NCBI GenBank assembly: GCA_900074745.1 | Contig: LT598469.1 | Span: 992,001-1,056,000 of the forward strand | DNA from: Lachancea mirantina | Lineage: Eukaryota; Ascomycota; Saccharomycetes; Saccharomycetales; Saccharomycetaceae | Length of the DNA: 64,000 nt | Direction of reading: 5' to 3' | The notes under the pieces: generated by a model | Told to the model about the DNA's origin: nothing | The model's input: only the letters and a program-made list of their open reading frames with translations | Databases searched by the model: none | Shown here: piece by piece, positions 49,271 to 58,359 of the stretch | Layout of the letters: each line of letters opens with the position of its first letter | Numbering within the stretch: the stretch's first letter is position 1 | Position numbers and translations under genes: made by a program

Positions 49271-52200
49271 ATGTCGTTGTCGCCCCCACCCGGCTCAAGT
49301 CAACATCAAGAATCATCCAAAGGCCGACAGGGAAGCATTGATTCATTCGACTTACGATACGAAGATTCTCTGGAGGCTGCGTTAGACTCATTACAGATTC
49401 ATCCGCCAACTTCTCCCGGTACTGAGGGATTCGAAATGCACACAATGAAATCTAACGAAGATAACAATGGCAGTTTCCAAATCAAGAAGGATTCAAGAAC
49501 GATATCTAATAAAACTGACGATGATACACAGCCCCTTTTAAGAGCGAATTCGGCGTCTTTGAATGGTGCGGGCTTTCCAAACGGTAAGGAGGGCGGATCT
49601 TGGTTTTCCAAAATTTTGCTAGTCTTCAAATCTTCCAATAACCGCTCCAAAAGCAAATATAGAGGGTCCATGGCTAAAACGTCCGATGAGAATCAGCTCG
49701 AAAGGGAAATTCTTCCAGGGACAACACCCGTTTATGACAGAAATCGATATGCTTCAAATGCCCTGTCCAATGCAAAATATAATCCTATTACGTTCATACC
49801 GGTCATACTCTATGAGCAATTCAAATTCTTTTTCAACCTGTATTTCCTGATCGTTGCATTATCCCAAGTAATACCGGCTTTAAGGATCGGATACCTCTCG
49901 TCATATATCGTGCCCCTCGCATTTGTTCTAACAGTTACAATGAGCAAAGAGGCCCTGGATGATATACAGAGAAGGAAGCGTGATAGGGAATCAAATAATG
50001 AACTTTATGAGGTATTAAATGGGGCGCAACTTGTTCGGAGCAGAGATTTGAAAGTGGGAGACCTCATCAAATTAGAAAAGGGAGCCAGGGCACCGGCTGA
50101 CATCGTTCTGCTTCAATCTAGTGAACCATCAGGTGAGTTATTCATAAAAACAGATCAACTAGATGGTGAGACTGACTGGAAATTGAGATTAGCATGTCCT
50201 CTGACACAACACATGTCCTTTGACGATTTATTGAATAAGATCTCTATTAATGCATCTGCTCCCGAGAAGTCAATACACAACTTTATTGGGAAATTAAAAT
50301 ACAAGGATGCGACCTCTCAACCACTAAGCGTTGACAATACGATGTGGGCAAATACAGTTCTAGCTTCTACCGGGACGTGTATTGGTTGTATTTTGTACAC
50401 GGGTTGCGACACTAGACAAGCTATGAATACAACTATGTCGAGTGTGAAGACTGGGCTTCTAGAGCTCGAGATTAACGGCCTTTCGAAGATTTTGTGCGCA
50501 TGCGTCTTTCTGCTGTCCATTGTTCTGGTCGCTTTTGGTGGCCTTCATAACAATGATTGGTATGTGGACGTCATGAGATACCTGATATTATTTTCCACGA
50601 TCATTCCTGTATCCTTAAGGGTTAATTTGGATTTAGGAAAGTCTGTGTATGCTCATCAAATTGAACATGACAAGTCAATTCCAGAGACTGTCGTCAGAAC
50701 TAGCACGATTCCAGAAGACTTGGGTCGCATCGAATATTTACTGAGTGACAAGACAGGTACCTTAACTCAGAACGACATGCAATTGAGGAAGTTACACCTA
50801 GGGACAGTTTCGTACTCCATGGACACGATGGATATCGTTACCGATTATGTGAGGGGTATGGTGAATGGGAACGACGTTACTGTTTCTCACTTTTCAGCTA
50901 AGAAAGATTTATCAACTCGTGTACGAGATCTCGTTTTGACTTTAGCAATATGTCACCAAGTCACTCCTACTTTTGAAGATGGAGAACTTACGTATCAGGC
51001 AGCATCTCCTGATGAAATATCCATTGTGAAATTCACGGAATCAGTTGGTTTAACGCTGTTCAAAAGAGACCGTCACTCGTTAACTTTACTTCACGATCAG
51101 TCGGGAACTAACATCGACTATGAAATACTACACGTTTTTCCTTTCAATTCCGATAACAAAAGAATGGGTTTAATAGTCAAAGGAAAGCAAAACGGTACCT
51201 ACTGGTTCTTGCAAAAGGGCGCTGACGTAGTGATGTCCAAGATAGTACAAAACAACGACTGGCTTGAAGAGGAAACGGCAAACATGGCACGAGAGGGCTT
51301 ACGCACACTTGTGATCGGAAGAAAGAAATTGAGCGCGAAAAGCTATGAGGAATTCCGCGAGGATTACCATAATGCCTCACTCTCCATGCTCAATCGTGAC
51401 GGCGCGATGGCTTCGGTAGTTTCGAAGCATTTGGAAAATGACCTGGAGCTATTAGGCCTTACAGGAGTTGAGGATAAGCTTCAGAAGGACGTGAAGGCTT
51501 CCATAGAAGTTCTTAAGAATGCCGGTATAAAAATTTGGATGCTTACAGGAGACAAAGTGGAAACCGCTCGCTGTGTGTCTATTAGTGCCAAACTGATATC
51601 CAGGGGACAATATGTTCATACAATTACCAAACTCTCAAAGCCAGATGGTGCGCTAAACAGCATAGAATTTCTGAGAATTAATCAGGATGCGTGTCTACTC
51701 ATAGACGGCGAATCTTTGAGTATGTTTTTGGATCATTATAGATCACAATTTTTTGACATTGTCGTCAATTTGCCGGCCGTTATAGCATGTCGTTGCACTC
51801 CTCAACAAAAGGCAGATATTGCCGATTTCATTAAGGAAACTACTAAAAAACGTGTCTGTTGCATAGGCGACGGTGGAAATGATGTTAGCATGATCCAGGC
51901 CGCTGATGTCGGAGTTGGTATCGTTGGCAAAGAAGGTAAGCAGGCTTCCTTAGCTGCCGATTTTTCTGTCACACAGTTTTGCCATTTGACTAAATTGCTA
52001 TTATGGCATGGAAGGAATTCGTACAAGAGATCTGCAAAATTGGCTCAATTTGTTATACATCGTGGCCTCTTGATCTCAGTATGCCAGGCCGTGTATTCGA
52101 TTAGCTCAAGCTTTGAGCCCATTGCTCTTTACCAAGGCTGGTTGATGGTCGGTTATGCTACATTTTATACTATGGCACCTGTTTTCTCTTTGACTCTTGA

Positions 52201-52684
52201 CCATGATATCGACGAATCTTTGACCACGACATTTCCAGAGCTTTATAAAGAGCTCACTGCTGGTACAAGTTTGTCCCACAAAACTTTTTTGATTTGGGTT
52301 GCATTATCCTTGTTTCAGGGCTGCGTGGTTCAGGGACTTGCCCAAAGGTTTACAAGCCTAGATCAAATCGAATTCACTAAAATGGTCGCGCTAAGTTTTA
52401 CGGCACTTGTAATAAATGAGCTTATTATGGTCGCCTTAGAAGTTTACACCTGGAATAAAATCATGCTGATTGTAGAAATTTTGACATTTTTGGCTTATTT
52501 TTGCTCGATTCCTTTTCTGGGAGAATATTTTGACCTTTACTCCATGTCGCAAGCTGCCTTTTGGGTTAAAGTTGCCGTCGTACTTTCGATATCCATTGTC
52601 CCAGTCTGGGCGGCCAAGGCGCTCTACCGAAAGCTCAACCCTCCTAACTACGCCAAAGTCCAGCAGTTTTCTTTCACTGCTTAA
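49271..52684 (+). CDS. NEO1: Essential P4-type ATPase Neo1 (phospholipid flippase)
   Basis: Golgi/endosomal aminophospholipid flippase that keeps phosphatidylethanolamine and phosphatidylserine on the cytosolic leaflet. The 1137-aa protein (S. cerevisiae 1151) has a disordered N-terminus, then the P4 topology with ten membrane segments. Visible are the DQLDGETDWKLR actuator motif, the phosphorylation site DKTGTLTQND (Asp 493), KGADVV, MLTGDK and GDGGNDVSMIQ. It needs no Cdc50 partner in S. cerevisiae. Order matches YIL048W, convergent with SYG1. Confidence 0.97.
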   Translation: MSLSPPPGSSQHQESSKGRQGSIDSFDLRYEDSLEAALDSLQIHPPTSPGTEGFEMHTMKSNEDNNGSFQIKKDSRTISNKTDDDTQPLLRANSASLNGAGFPNGKEGGSWFSKILLVFKSSNNRSKSKYRGSMAKTSDENQLEREILPGTTPVYDRNRYASNALSNAKYNPITFIPVILYEQFKFFFNLYFLIVALSQVIPALRIGYLSSYIVPLAFVLTVTMSKEALDDIQRRKRDRESNNELYEVLNGAQLVRSRDLKVGDLIKLEKGARAPADIVLLQSSEPSGELFIKTDQLDGETDWKLRLACPLTQHMSFDDLLNKISINASAPEKSIHNFIGKLKYKDATSQPLSVDNTMWANTVLASTGTCIGCILYTGCDTRQAMNTTMSSVKTGLLELEINGLSKILCACVFLLSIVLVAFGGLHNNDWYVDVMRYLILFSTIIPVSLRVNLDLGKSVYAHQIEHDKSIPETVVRTSTIPEDLGRIEYLLSDKTGTLTQNDMQLRKLHLGTVSYSMDTMDIVTDYVRGMVNGNDVTVSHFSAKKDLSTRVRDLVLTLAICHQVTPTFEDGELTYQAASPDEISIVKFTESVGLTLFKRDRHSLTLLHDQSGTNIDYEILHVFPFNSDNKRMGLIVKGKQNGTYWFLQKGADVVMSKIVQNNDWLEEETANMAREGLRTLVIGRKKLSAKSYEEFREDYHNASLSMLNRDGAMASVVSKHLENDLELLGLTGVEDKLQKDVKASIEVLKNAGIKIWMLTGDKVETARCVSISAKLISRGQYVHTITKLSKPDGALNSIEFLRINQDACLLIDGESLSMFLDHYRSQFFDIVVNLPAVIACRCTPQQKADIADFIKETTKKRVCCIGDGGNDVSMIQAADVGVGIVGKEGKQASLAADFSVTQFCHLTKLLLWHGRNSYKRSAKLAQFVIHRGLLISVCQAVYSISSSFEPIALYQGWLMVGYATFYTMAPVFSLTLDHDIDESLTTTFPELYKELTAGTSLSHKTFLIWVALSLFQGCVVQGLAQRFTSLDQIEFTKMVALSFTALVINELIMVALEVYTWNKIMLIVEILTFLAYFCSIPFLGEYFDLYSMSQAAFWVKVAVVLSISIVPVWAAKALYRKLNPPNYAKVQQFSFTA

Positions 52685-52778
52685 GAGCTGAAAGGACTTC
52701 CCATAGATTATATAGACTATCCTGCATCATTTTAATAAGTTCTCAAATTCTTAAATGCTTTTATTGTTAAGGCCCGTT

Positions 52779-55319
52779 TCACACCATGCTCTCAACTTCA
52801 CTCTCACTTTCATCGCTTTCGATCGCCCTTTCTGAGCCAGAATTACCAGTCGGTCTTTGGAAATCTTGAGCGTGGGCCCAAGGAATGGTATTACTTGCGG
52901 TCCTGAAAAATGAGTGTCTACTTTCACCGTGCTCGGGCTTGGGCTTATCACTTGCCTCAGATGAAATAACAGTGGACATTGCGTAGTGTCCATCAAGTAT
53001 AGAATTTGAGTCAGAGTCAGGCGTGATTGTGCTCGGATATGGAAGGGATGTTTCACCCGTAACCTTGAAAAGATGGACGTTCGCAACATGCTCGTTTTCA
53101 ACACGAAATATTACCCAGACGAATCTTCTCCCTACCTCTAAAGCCGCTAGAACAAGACTGGTGACGGCACTTTGTTGAATTGTCTGCGGGGCAGCAGCAT
53201 AGACTATCCATTCAAACCTAATGAGCACATCCCAGATCATTGCTAAATAGTAGATGCTCCGTTTTCCAGAGGAGTATGCACCATTTCGCCAATTTCTGCG
53301 ACCTGCAAGGTATAAGTCATCTCTCAATAACCAATTTCGCGATCCTGGTTGAAGCAGCGACCAATCTATAACAATATCCCAGAGGGAAGTCACAAGACTG
53401 TTCAATGTTGCTAAGACAATAAAACCTTGCTTTTTGGAAGACGCATGAGACATTCTGTAGGCGCCTAGGGATCCATTGTATGCAACTCCCATAGCGTATT
53501 TCAAAGCATTCCATAAATGAGGGAACGCATCACCAGAGTCAGAGAATCTTCGCAGACATTGCAGAAATCTCCAAAAACTAGGAAGAGCCGAAAGCGCTGC
53601 CATGGACTTCGAATGGGATGAGCCGCACAAGGCACACAGGGGATTGCTTGTATAATAGCAAAAGAATAGGGAAATATCCGCCATGGAATAAGTCAGAGAA
53701 CAAACTATATCTCCAAGAAAGAAATCTCCGAATTGAACAGGAAAAAACCCCGAAAATATCAGTCTTATAGCGGTTGTCATCAGCCAGCGTTTGCTCACTA
53801 GCAGCTGTTTCCAAAAAGGTAGAGTGGGAAGAAGCTTGAACTTTCGAGCTGGCCAGAAAAACAAGACTACAACTGTAACAGCCCATATAATTGCACTTGG
53901 ACTTAGTCGCTCATAATGAAAGCTCACAGTACTCAAAATGGCTAAAGGGAGGAATAATACACCGACGAAATAAACGAGCAAAGCGATGTTGGTCGTCGAG
54001 AAATCGTTGTTGAATAAAACGGCTCCGTGACGAGAATGAATCTCCCCAAACATAATGAAACGGTAATTAATGTTGGTTCTGTGCCAGATAAAGCAGTCGA
54101 TAACAAGGAAAAGTGACATCAGAAAAATCAAATACCAACCACCCCACAAGGGAAGCAGGAAATGATGAATATCAGAATTTGAATTAGCCTTAAATCCTCG
54201 ATACAAAGTGAAAGCAACCAGCCCAAAAGAGGCGCCAAGAGCGAGACCACCGACAAAAATCTGTAGAATGACGCTGTTGACTCTGTGGACCTTGTGTTCA
54301 CTAAGTGAATATTGCAATGACATATGCCTTAGCTTAGAAGCGTTGTGTTTCCGGTCTTTCACGGTCGAGGGAATAATCTCCGTGTACCATTTCGTTACGG
54401 CGGCTTCCCAATTGCTCAAAGGATCGTCACAATGATCAGGCTTTTTGGTGGTAGTGACCGACGATTTAAGAAGTGACGCCTCATGCATTTGTTGTGCTAC
54501 ACTTTGCGCATACGCTTCTGCATGCCGGAAAAGCTCGTAGTTCACTTTCGCATCAGCCAGAAACCTGGGGAGCTCGTGCGTCTGACAGGTTTTGTCGAAT
54601 TTCTTGACGATTTTGCGAAAGCCAGTTACGTTGAGCTCTCTATAGCTTTTGACAAGCTGCGTCAATAGATAAAAATCAATAAGAGCGTTCGAAATGCGCT
54701 CTTTGATTTGTCTTTTATTGAGATTAAGTGGCGTAAACATTTCACCGCGGCCAGTCTCAGAAGCGCGGACCGGCGATTTGTTCAGCAACCTCCTTATGGT
54801 TATGAATTTTGGTAAAGAAGGTTTCAAGTCGTTGTCTTGTAAGAACCGACCCACTTTTGTTCGCCAGTTTCCTTTCGTTGCCATTGGAGATATCGGATCG
54901 TGCTCGTGGGTCTGGAGCGTTCCATACTCGGGTCCTGGCCCCGCAAAGCTGTTGACTGCGGTGACATGGCATTGGAGCTCGTACATTCTCATCTGTTCCT
55001 TCAAGATCTCATACTGTGTCAAACAACGTCTTAGCTGCCAAACATAGAACTCATTGCACTTTTCGAGTTCCTGCGCGATAAGCCAATCGTCAATGAACTC
55101 TTTGACGAAATGCGACGGAATATTCGTCGGTGTTGGAAGACCGCTAGTTCCTTGGCGAATCAAAAAACTACGACTCGCGGCAATATTATTGACAAGCACT
55201 CGGCTCGCTGCGATGCCCTCTCTGCACGATTTGAGTTTTTTTTTGCCAAGCTTGTAGTCGATGTATTTATCTGACCATTCCGGAATGACACTCTCTCGCA
55301 AGTGCTCAGCAAATTTCAT
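52779..55319 (-). CDS. SYG1: SPX-EXS domain protein Syg1
   Basis: Membrane protein related to human XPR1 and plant PHO1 phosphate exporters; in S. cerevisiae its excess suppresses G-protein loss. The 846-aa protein (S. cerevisiae 902) starts MKFAEHLRESVIPEWSDKYI, the SPX domain start, with the inositol-pyrophosphate-binding lysine helix around FRKIVKKFDK. Several membrane segments follow, then the EXS domain (SKRWLMTTAIRLIFSGFFPV; FSDSGDAFPHLWNALKY; DLYLAGRRNWRNGAYSSGKR). The C-terminal tail is hydrophilic and acidic. Phosphate export is inferred from the family. Confidence 0.95.
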   Translation of the reverse strand: MKFAEHLRESVIPEWSDKYIDYKLGKKKLKSCREGIAASRVLVNNIAASRSFLIRQGTSGLPTPTNIPSHFVKEFIDDWLIAQELEKCNEFYVWQLRRCLTQYEILKEQMRMYELQCHVTAVNSFAGPGPEYGTLQTHEHDPISPMATKGNWRTKVGRFLQDNDLKPSLPKFITIRRLLNKSPVRASETGRGEMFTPLNLNKRQIKERISNALIDFYLLTQLVKSYRELNVTGFRKIVKKFDKTCQTHELPRFLADAKVNYELFRHAEAYAQSVAQQMHEASLLKSSVTTTKKPDHCDDPLSNWEAAVTKWYTEIIPSTVKDRKHNASKLRHMSLQYSLSEHKVHRVNSVILQIFVGGLALGASFGLVAFTLYRGFKANSNSDIHHFLLPLWGGWYLIFLMSLFLVIDCFIWHRTNINYRFIMFGEIHSRHGAVLFNNDFSTTNIALLVYFVGVLFLPLAILSTVSFHYERLSPSAIIWAVTVVVLFFWPARKFKLLPTLPFWKQLLVSKRWLMTTAIRLIFSGFFPVQFGDFFLGDIVCSLTYSMADISLFFCYYTSNPLCALCGSSHSKSMAALSALPSFWRFLQCLRRFSDSGDAFPHLWNALKYAMGVAYNGSLGAYRMSHASSKKQGFIVLATLNSLVTSLWDIVIDWSLLQPGSRNWLLRDDLYLAGRRNWRNGAYSSGKRSIYYLAMIWDVLIRFEWIVYAAAPQTIQQSAVTSLVLAALEVGRRFVWVIFRVENEHVANVHLFKVTGETSLPYPSTITPDSDSNSILDGHYAMSTVISSEASDKPKPEHGESRHSFFRTASNTIPWAHAQDFQRPTGNSGSERAIESDESESEVESMV

Positions 55320-55431
55320 GATCTCAAACTGGCTAGAACGAATCGGAACCCACGGTTCGCGACGTGTTCAAGTATTGCGCTTCGGACGAAGTTTCCGAAG
55401 ATTAACCATACCACATATGATGAAAACCCCC

Positions 55432-55479
55432 CACGTGAGTTGTTGATATTCGTGTGAGCGGATGTTATCATCTCACGTG
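55432..55479 (-). promoter_or_regulatory. Two E-boxes (CACGTG) upstream of SYG1
   Basis: CACGTG at 55432-55437 (flanked CC...AG) and 55474-55479 (within TCACGTGA), 113-160 bp before the SYG1 ATG. Pho4 and Cbf1 both bind this core. Pho4 would suit an SPX-domain phosphate gene, but the second site has the Cbf1-preferred flank. The rest of the 877-bp divergent region 55320-56196 shows no gene. Confidence 0.5.
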
Positions 55480-56106
55480 ATGATGAAAGATAACAAATCA
55501 CTGTGGACGAAAGATAGACGTCAATAGTGCTTTGTAGAATCAAAAATATACTCGTAAGAAACTACCAAGCGTGCGACGGAGATAGGCGACGTAAAAGCGA
55601 CGATAGGTTCACCAAAGAGATCAAATCAAGCCTTTAGCAAACTAAACGATTCCTCATCTAGATCAAGTTCAATTAATACTGTACATTTCTTGCAAAAAGA
55701 GCAGGCAAGTGACCCAAGTTACAGAGCACGCCGGATACGACAATGACTATTAATCCGTCAGTAGAACGTCGAGCCACAACCTCTCACACAACGTCTGACC
55801 AGCCAAGATATTCGAACTGCACATCAAAACTTTTTGATTGACCATTCATCGACGCGAAAAGGCGGTTTGAGGCGGTTCTCAAGGTTAATGACTTGGAAAT
55901 TGTCACAATCCAAAAATGGGGGTTTAGATTCAGCGGAACTCTTGGATAAGAACGCTTAAAACCGTTATACTCGATTTAAAAGATAATGAGGGCATGCGCA
56001 TTTCTTAGCTACAGATTCCCTGCACTTTATGCTCTAAAGAGCGATAAGATCAAGGCTCTGGCGCGCCGTTGATCACGATTAGATGTAATCACCGTGAAAA
56101 ATTTGA

Positions 56107-56113
56107 TGACTCA
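56107..56113 (+). promoter_or_regulatory. Gcn4 site upstream of HIS1
   Basis: TGACTCA, a perfect Gcn4 (general amino-acid control) site, 84 bp before the exon-1 ATG of HIS1. HIS1 is a classical Gcn4 target in S. cerevisiae. Confidence 0.8.
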
Positions 56114-56196
56114 ATAGAGAGTGGATTCCGAGAAATGACTGACGTAGGTTTCAACCTTTACTTGTTAACATTCAAGACCACGTTCTCTGAGATTCA

Positions 56197-57176
56197 ATGG
56201 ATTTAGTTAACCACCTCACAGACAGGCTTTTGTTTGCCATTCCCAAGAGTATGTTTCGTACCAATTCGTGTGCTTGAAAGCCCTAATTAAGCAGCGTTGG
56301 TATAATGAACGTTGTAACTAACTGATGGAAACAGAGGGACGACTTTATGAAAAGGCCGTGAAGATTCTGAAGGAGTCGGACATACACTTCCACCGGTCGC
56401 AGAGACTAGACATCGCGTTGTCCACTAACATGCCAATTGCGCTCATTTTCCTACCAGCTGCCGACATTCCCATGTTTGTCGGAGAGGGTAGATGCGATTT
56501 GGGAATCACAGGTGTAGACCAGGTTATGGAGTCCGAAGTCGACGTCAATCTGCCTATGGACCTTCAATTTGGGTCCTGCAAGCTTCAGGTTCAGGTTCCG
56601 GCCACCGGCAAATATACGGATCCAAAGCAGCTAATAGGCAAGACGATCGTTTCCAGTTTCTGTAACTTGACCAAGCAATATTTCGCCGAACTCGAGGGCG
56701 TCCCTATCGACCAATTGAAGACGAAGATCCGATACGTCGGTGGTTCTGTGGAAGCCTCATGTGCTCTGGGAATCGCCGACGCCATTGTCGATCTGGTCGA
56801 ATCCGGCGAAACTATGCGTGCCGCGGGTCTAACTGACATTGCCACCGTGCTCCAGACGAGTGCGCACTTAATCGAGTCTAAACGCCCTGTCGGCAACCCA
56901 GAACTTCTAAAAACCATCAAGTCTCGTATCGAAGGTGTCATGACTGCGCAAAGATACGTCCACTGTAACTACAACGTGCCAGAAGCGTTCCTTCCACAAG
57001 TGCTTAAAATCACGCCAGGCCGCAGAGCTCCCACCATCTCGCAAATCGACGACGAAGGTTGGGTTGCAGTGTCTGCTATGATTGAGAGGAAAAACAAGGG
57101 TAATATCATGGACGAGCTTAAGAACGCTGGGGCCTGTGACATCATGGTGTTTGAAATTTCCAACTGTCGTGTCTAA
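56197..57176 (+). CDS. HIS1: ATP phosphoribosyltransferase, spliced gene
   Basis: First enzyme of histidine synthesis, joining ATP and PRPP, feedback-inhibited by histidine. Exon 1 is 56197-56248 (17 codons plus one base, MDLVNHLTDRLLFAIPK) and exon 2 is 56335-57176; the junction reads IPKKGRLYEKAV. The spliced product is 297 aa, exactly the S. cerevisiae length, and aligns from the first residue. Without splicing, exon 1 runs into a TGA within ten codons. Family signs: FHRSQRLDIALST, VGEGRCDLGITG, SGETMRAAGL, and the C-terminal regulatory domain ending ISNCRV. S. cerevisiae HIS1 has no intron. A start at the internal ATG 56325 would lose the conserved N-terminus. Confidence 0.95.
56249..56334 (+). 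other. HIS1 intron (86 nt)
   Basis: Donor GTATGT (56249-56254), branch-like AACTAAC (56316-56322, one mismatch to TACTAAC) and acceptor AACAG ending 56334, 12-13 nt after the branch A. The reading frame and the conserved protein are restored exactly across it. Confidence 0.93.
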
Positions 57177-57610
57177 GACACCAAAATGTGATAGATTTGT
57201 TATACAAGATAATTTACGTTTAATCATGTTTTTTACTGCTTTATTATTGTTTTGTAGGCTTTTCTCGACATTGAGATTAACCTGAGGTTTTCCTACAAAA
57301 TTGGGAGAAACAAATTAAATTGATCAGATTGACCGGGACTCTCGCCCACCAGATAAAAGGGTGTTGGACAGGCGACGCGAAGCATCGCTTCGCCTTAAAC
57401 ACGGGATGCTATATTTCTTCTCGCGCCCCATCTTCCCGTCGTCATGCTTCCCCGAAAGAAATCACGTGACTAAATGACAGATTATTAAAAAGGCATGTGA
57501 GCAAGATACAATCTTACTGAAGACTTTCAAAGGGTCTACCATTTTCGCTGGGTAGCTTCAGCTTGCCAATTCCCATGGAAATGATCGAGCCTTTAAGACT
57601 TCAAGCCTAA

Positions 57611-57892
57611 TGGCATAAATACACAGTACTTGGGGGCGGCAGCTACCGAGGAGCACAGACACTTTTCTTGCTCAGAGGCCCTTCGTGTTTACACCGGCGA
57701 CAACAAGGAATCGTGCTCACCACAACAAAGTGTGCAAGAATTACGTCCTCTGAACTTAGGAAATCCATCCGAGACAAATTTACAGGAAAGAAAACCGAGG
57801 AGACTTCAAATTGGGCCTCAGATGCTCCAGAGTCAGAGTATTACACCATTGCCTCACCACCACCTTTAAGTGACAATAGTTCCAGTTGCTAA
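57611..57892 (+). other. ATG-less open frame upstream of MET30
   Basis: The 1183-bp gap 57177-58359 holds the HIS1 3' end and the MET30 promoter. Inside it one + frame is open for 94 codons (57611-57892) but has no ATG, and no matching donor or branch site was found that would give one by splicing. Its tail (SEYYTIASPPPLSDNSSSC) looks protein-like. S. cerevisiae has a small gene, YIL046W-A, at a similar place and direction, but I cannot compare the sequences. Probably non-coding unless a short 5' exon exists. Confidence 0.2.
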
Positions 57893-58033
57893 TTGAACAA
57901 CTTCAAACAAGCAGAGCGTCTATCCATCTTTTTCAGCTTTCTTTGCCAGCCAAGTGAATGAGAACCGGATGCTTTCTATGGAGAATCTCGTATTTCGGTG
58001 CGATGCTTTGATACCGACTGATCCAATACTGTC

Positions 58034-58066
58034 AGCCACAGTTTTGATGTGAAGACTTAATCACGT
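58034..58066 (+). promoter_or_regulatory. Met31/32 and Cbf1 sites upstream of MET30
   Basis: GCCACAGTTT (58034-58043), the reverse complement of the Met31/Met32 site AAACTGTGGC, and CACGTG (58061-58066, Cbf1) lie 18 bp apart, about 295-325 bp before the MET30 ATG. Both platforms recruit Met4, the activator that Met30 ubiquitinates, so this is the expected negative-feedback arrangement. Confidence 0.75.
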
Positions 58067-58359
58067 GGTATTTCAAAATTTTCGCCCTTTGCGAGTCGAT
58101 ATAAATCATCACCCCGTAGTTAGATCCATCGAATTTGAACCAGTGGTAAACAACAAGAAGGGGCTGATTGTTTTGTGCTAGAATTTTGCTGGTGAGTGAG
58201 GGCACGCACAAGTGATTGAAAAGTTCTTGGAAGATTTTCTTGAACGAAAACTGAGAAAAACTGAAGTTTTGGGCTATTGTCTGTGACTTTTCAATTGAGC
58301 TTTCAGCGAACGGGGTTTCTAGGTAGGTGGCAGTCGGGAACTTGGAGATAAATAGTGAG

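Noticed and set aside
55385-55410. TTTCCGAAG resembling a centromere CDEIII core
   Set aside because: Lacks the TGTTTTTG half and the CDEI plus AT-rich CDEII arrangement; lies in a normal promoter.
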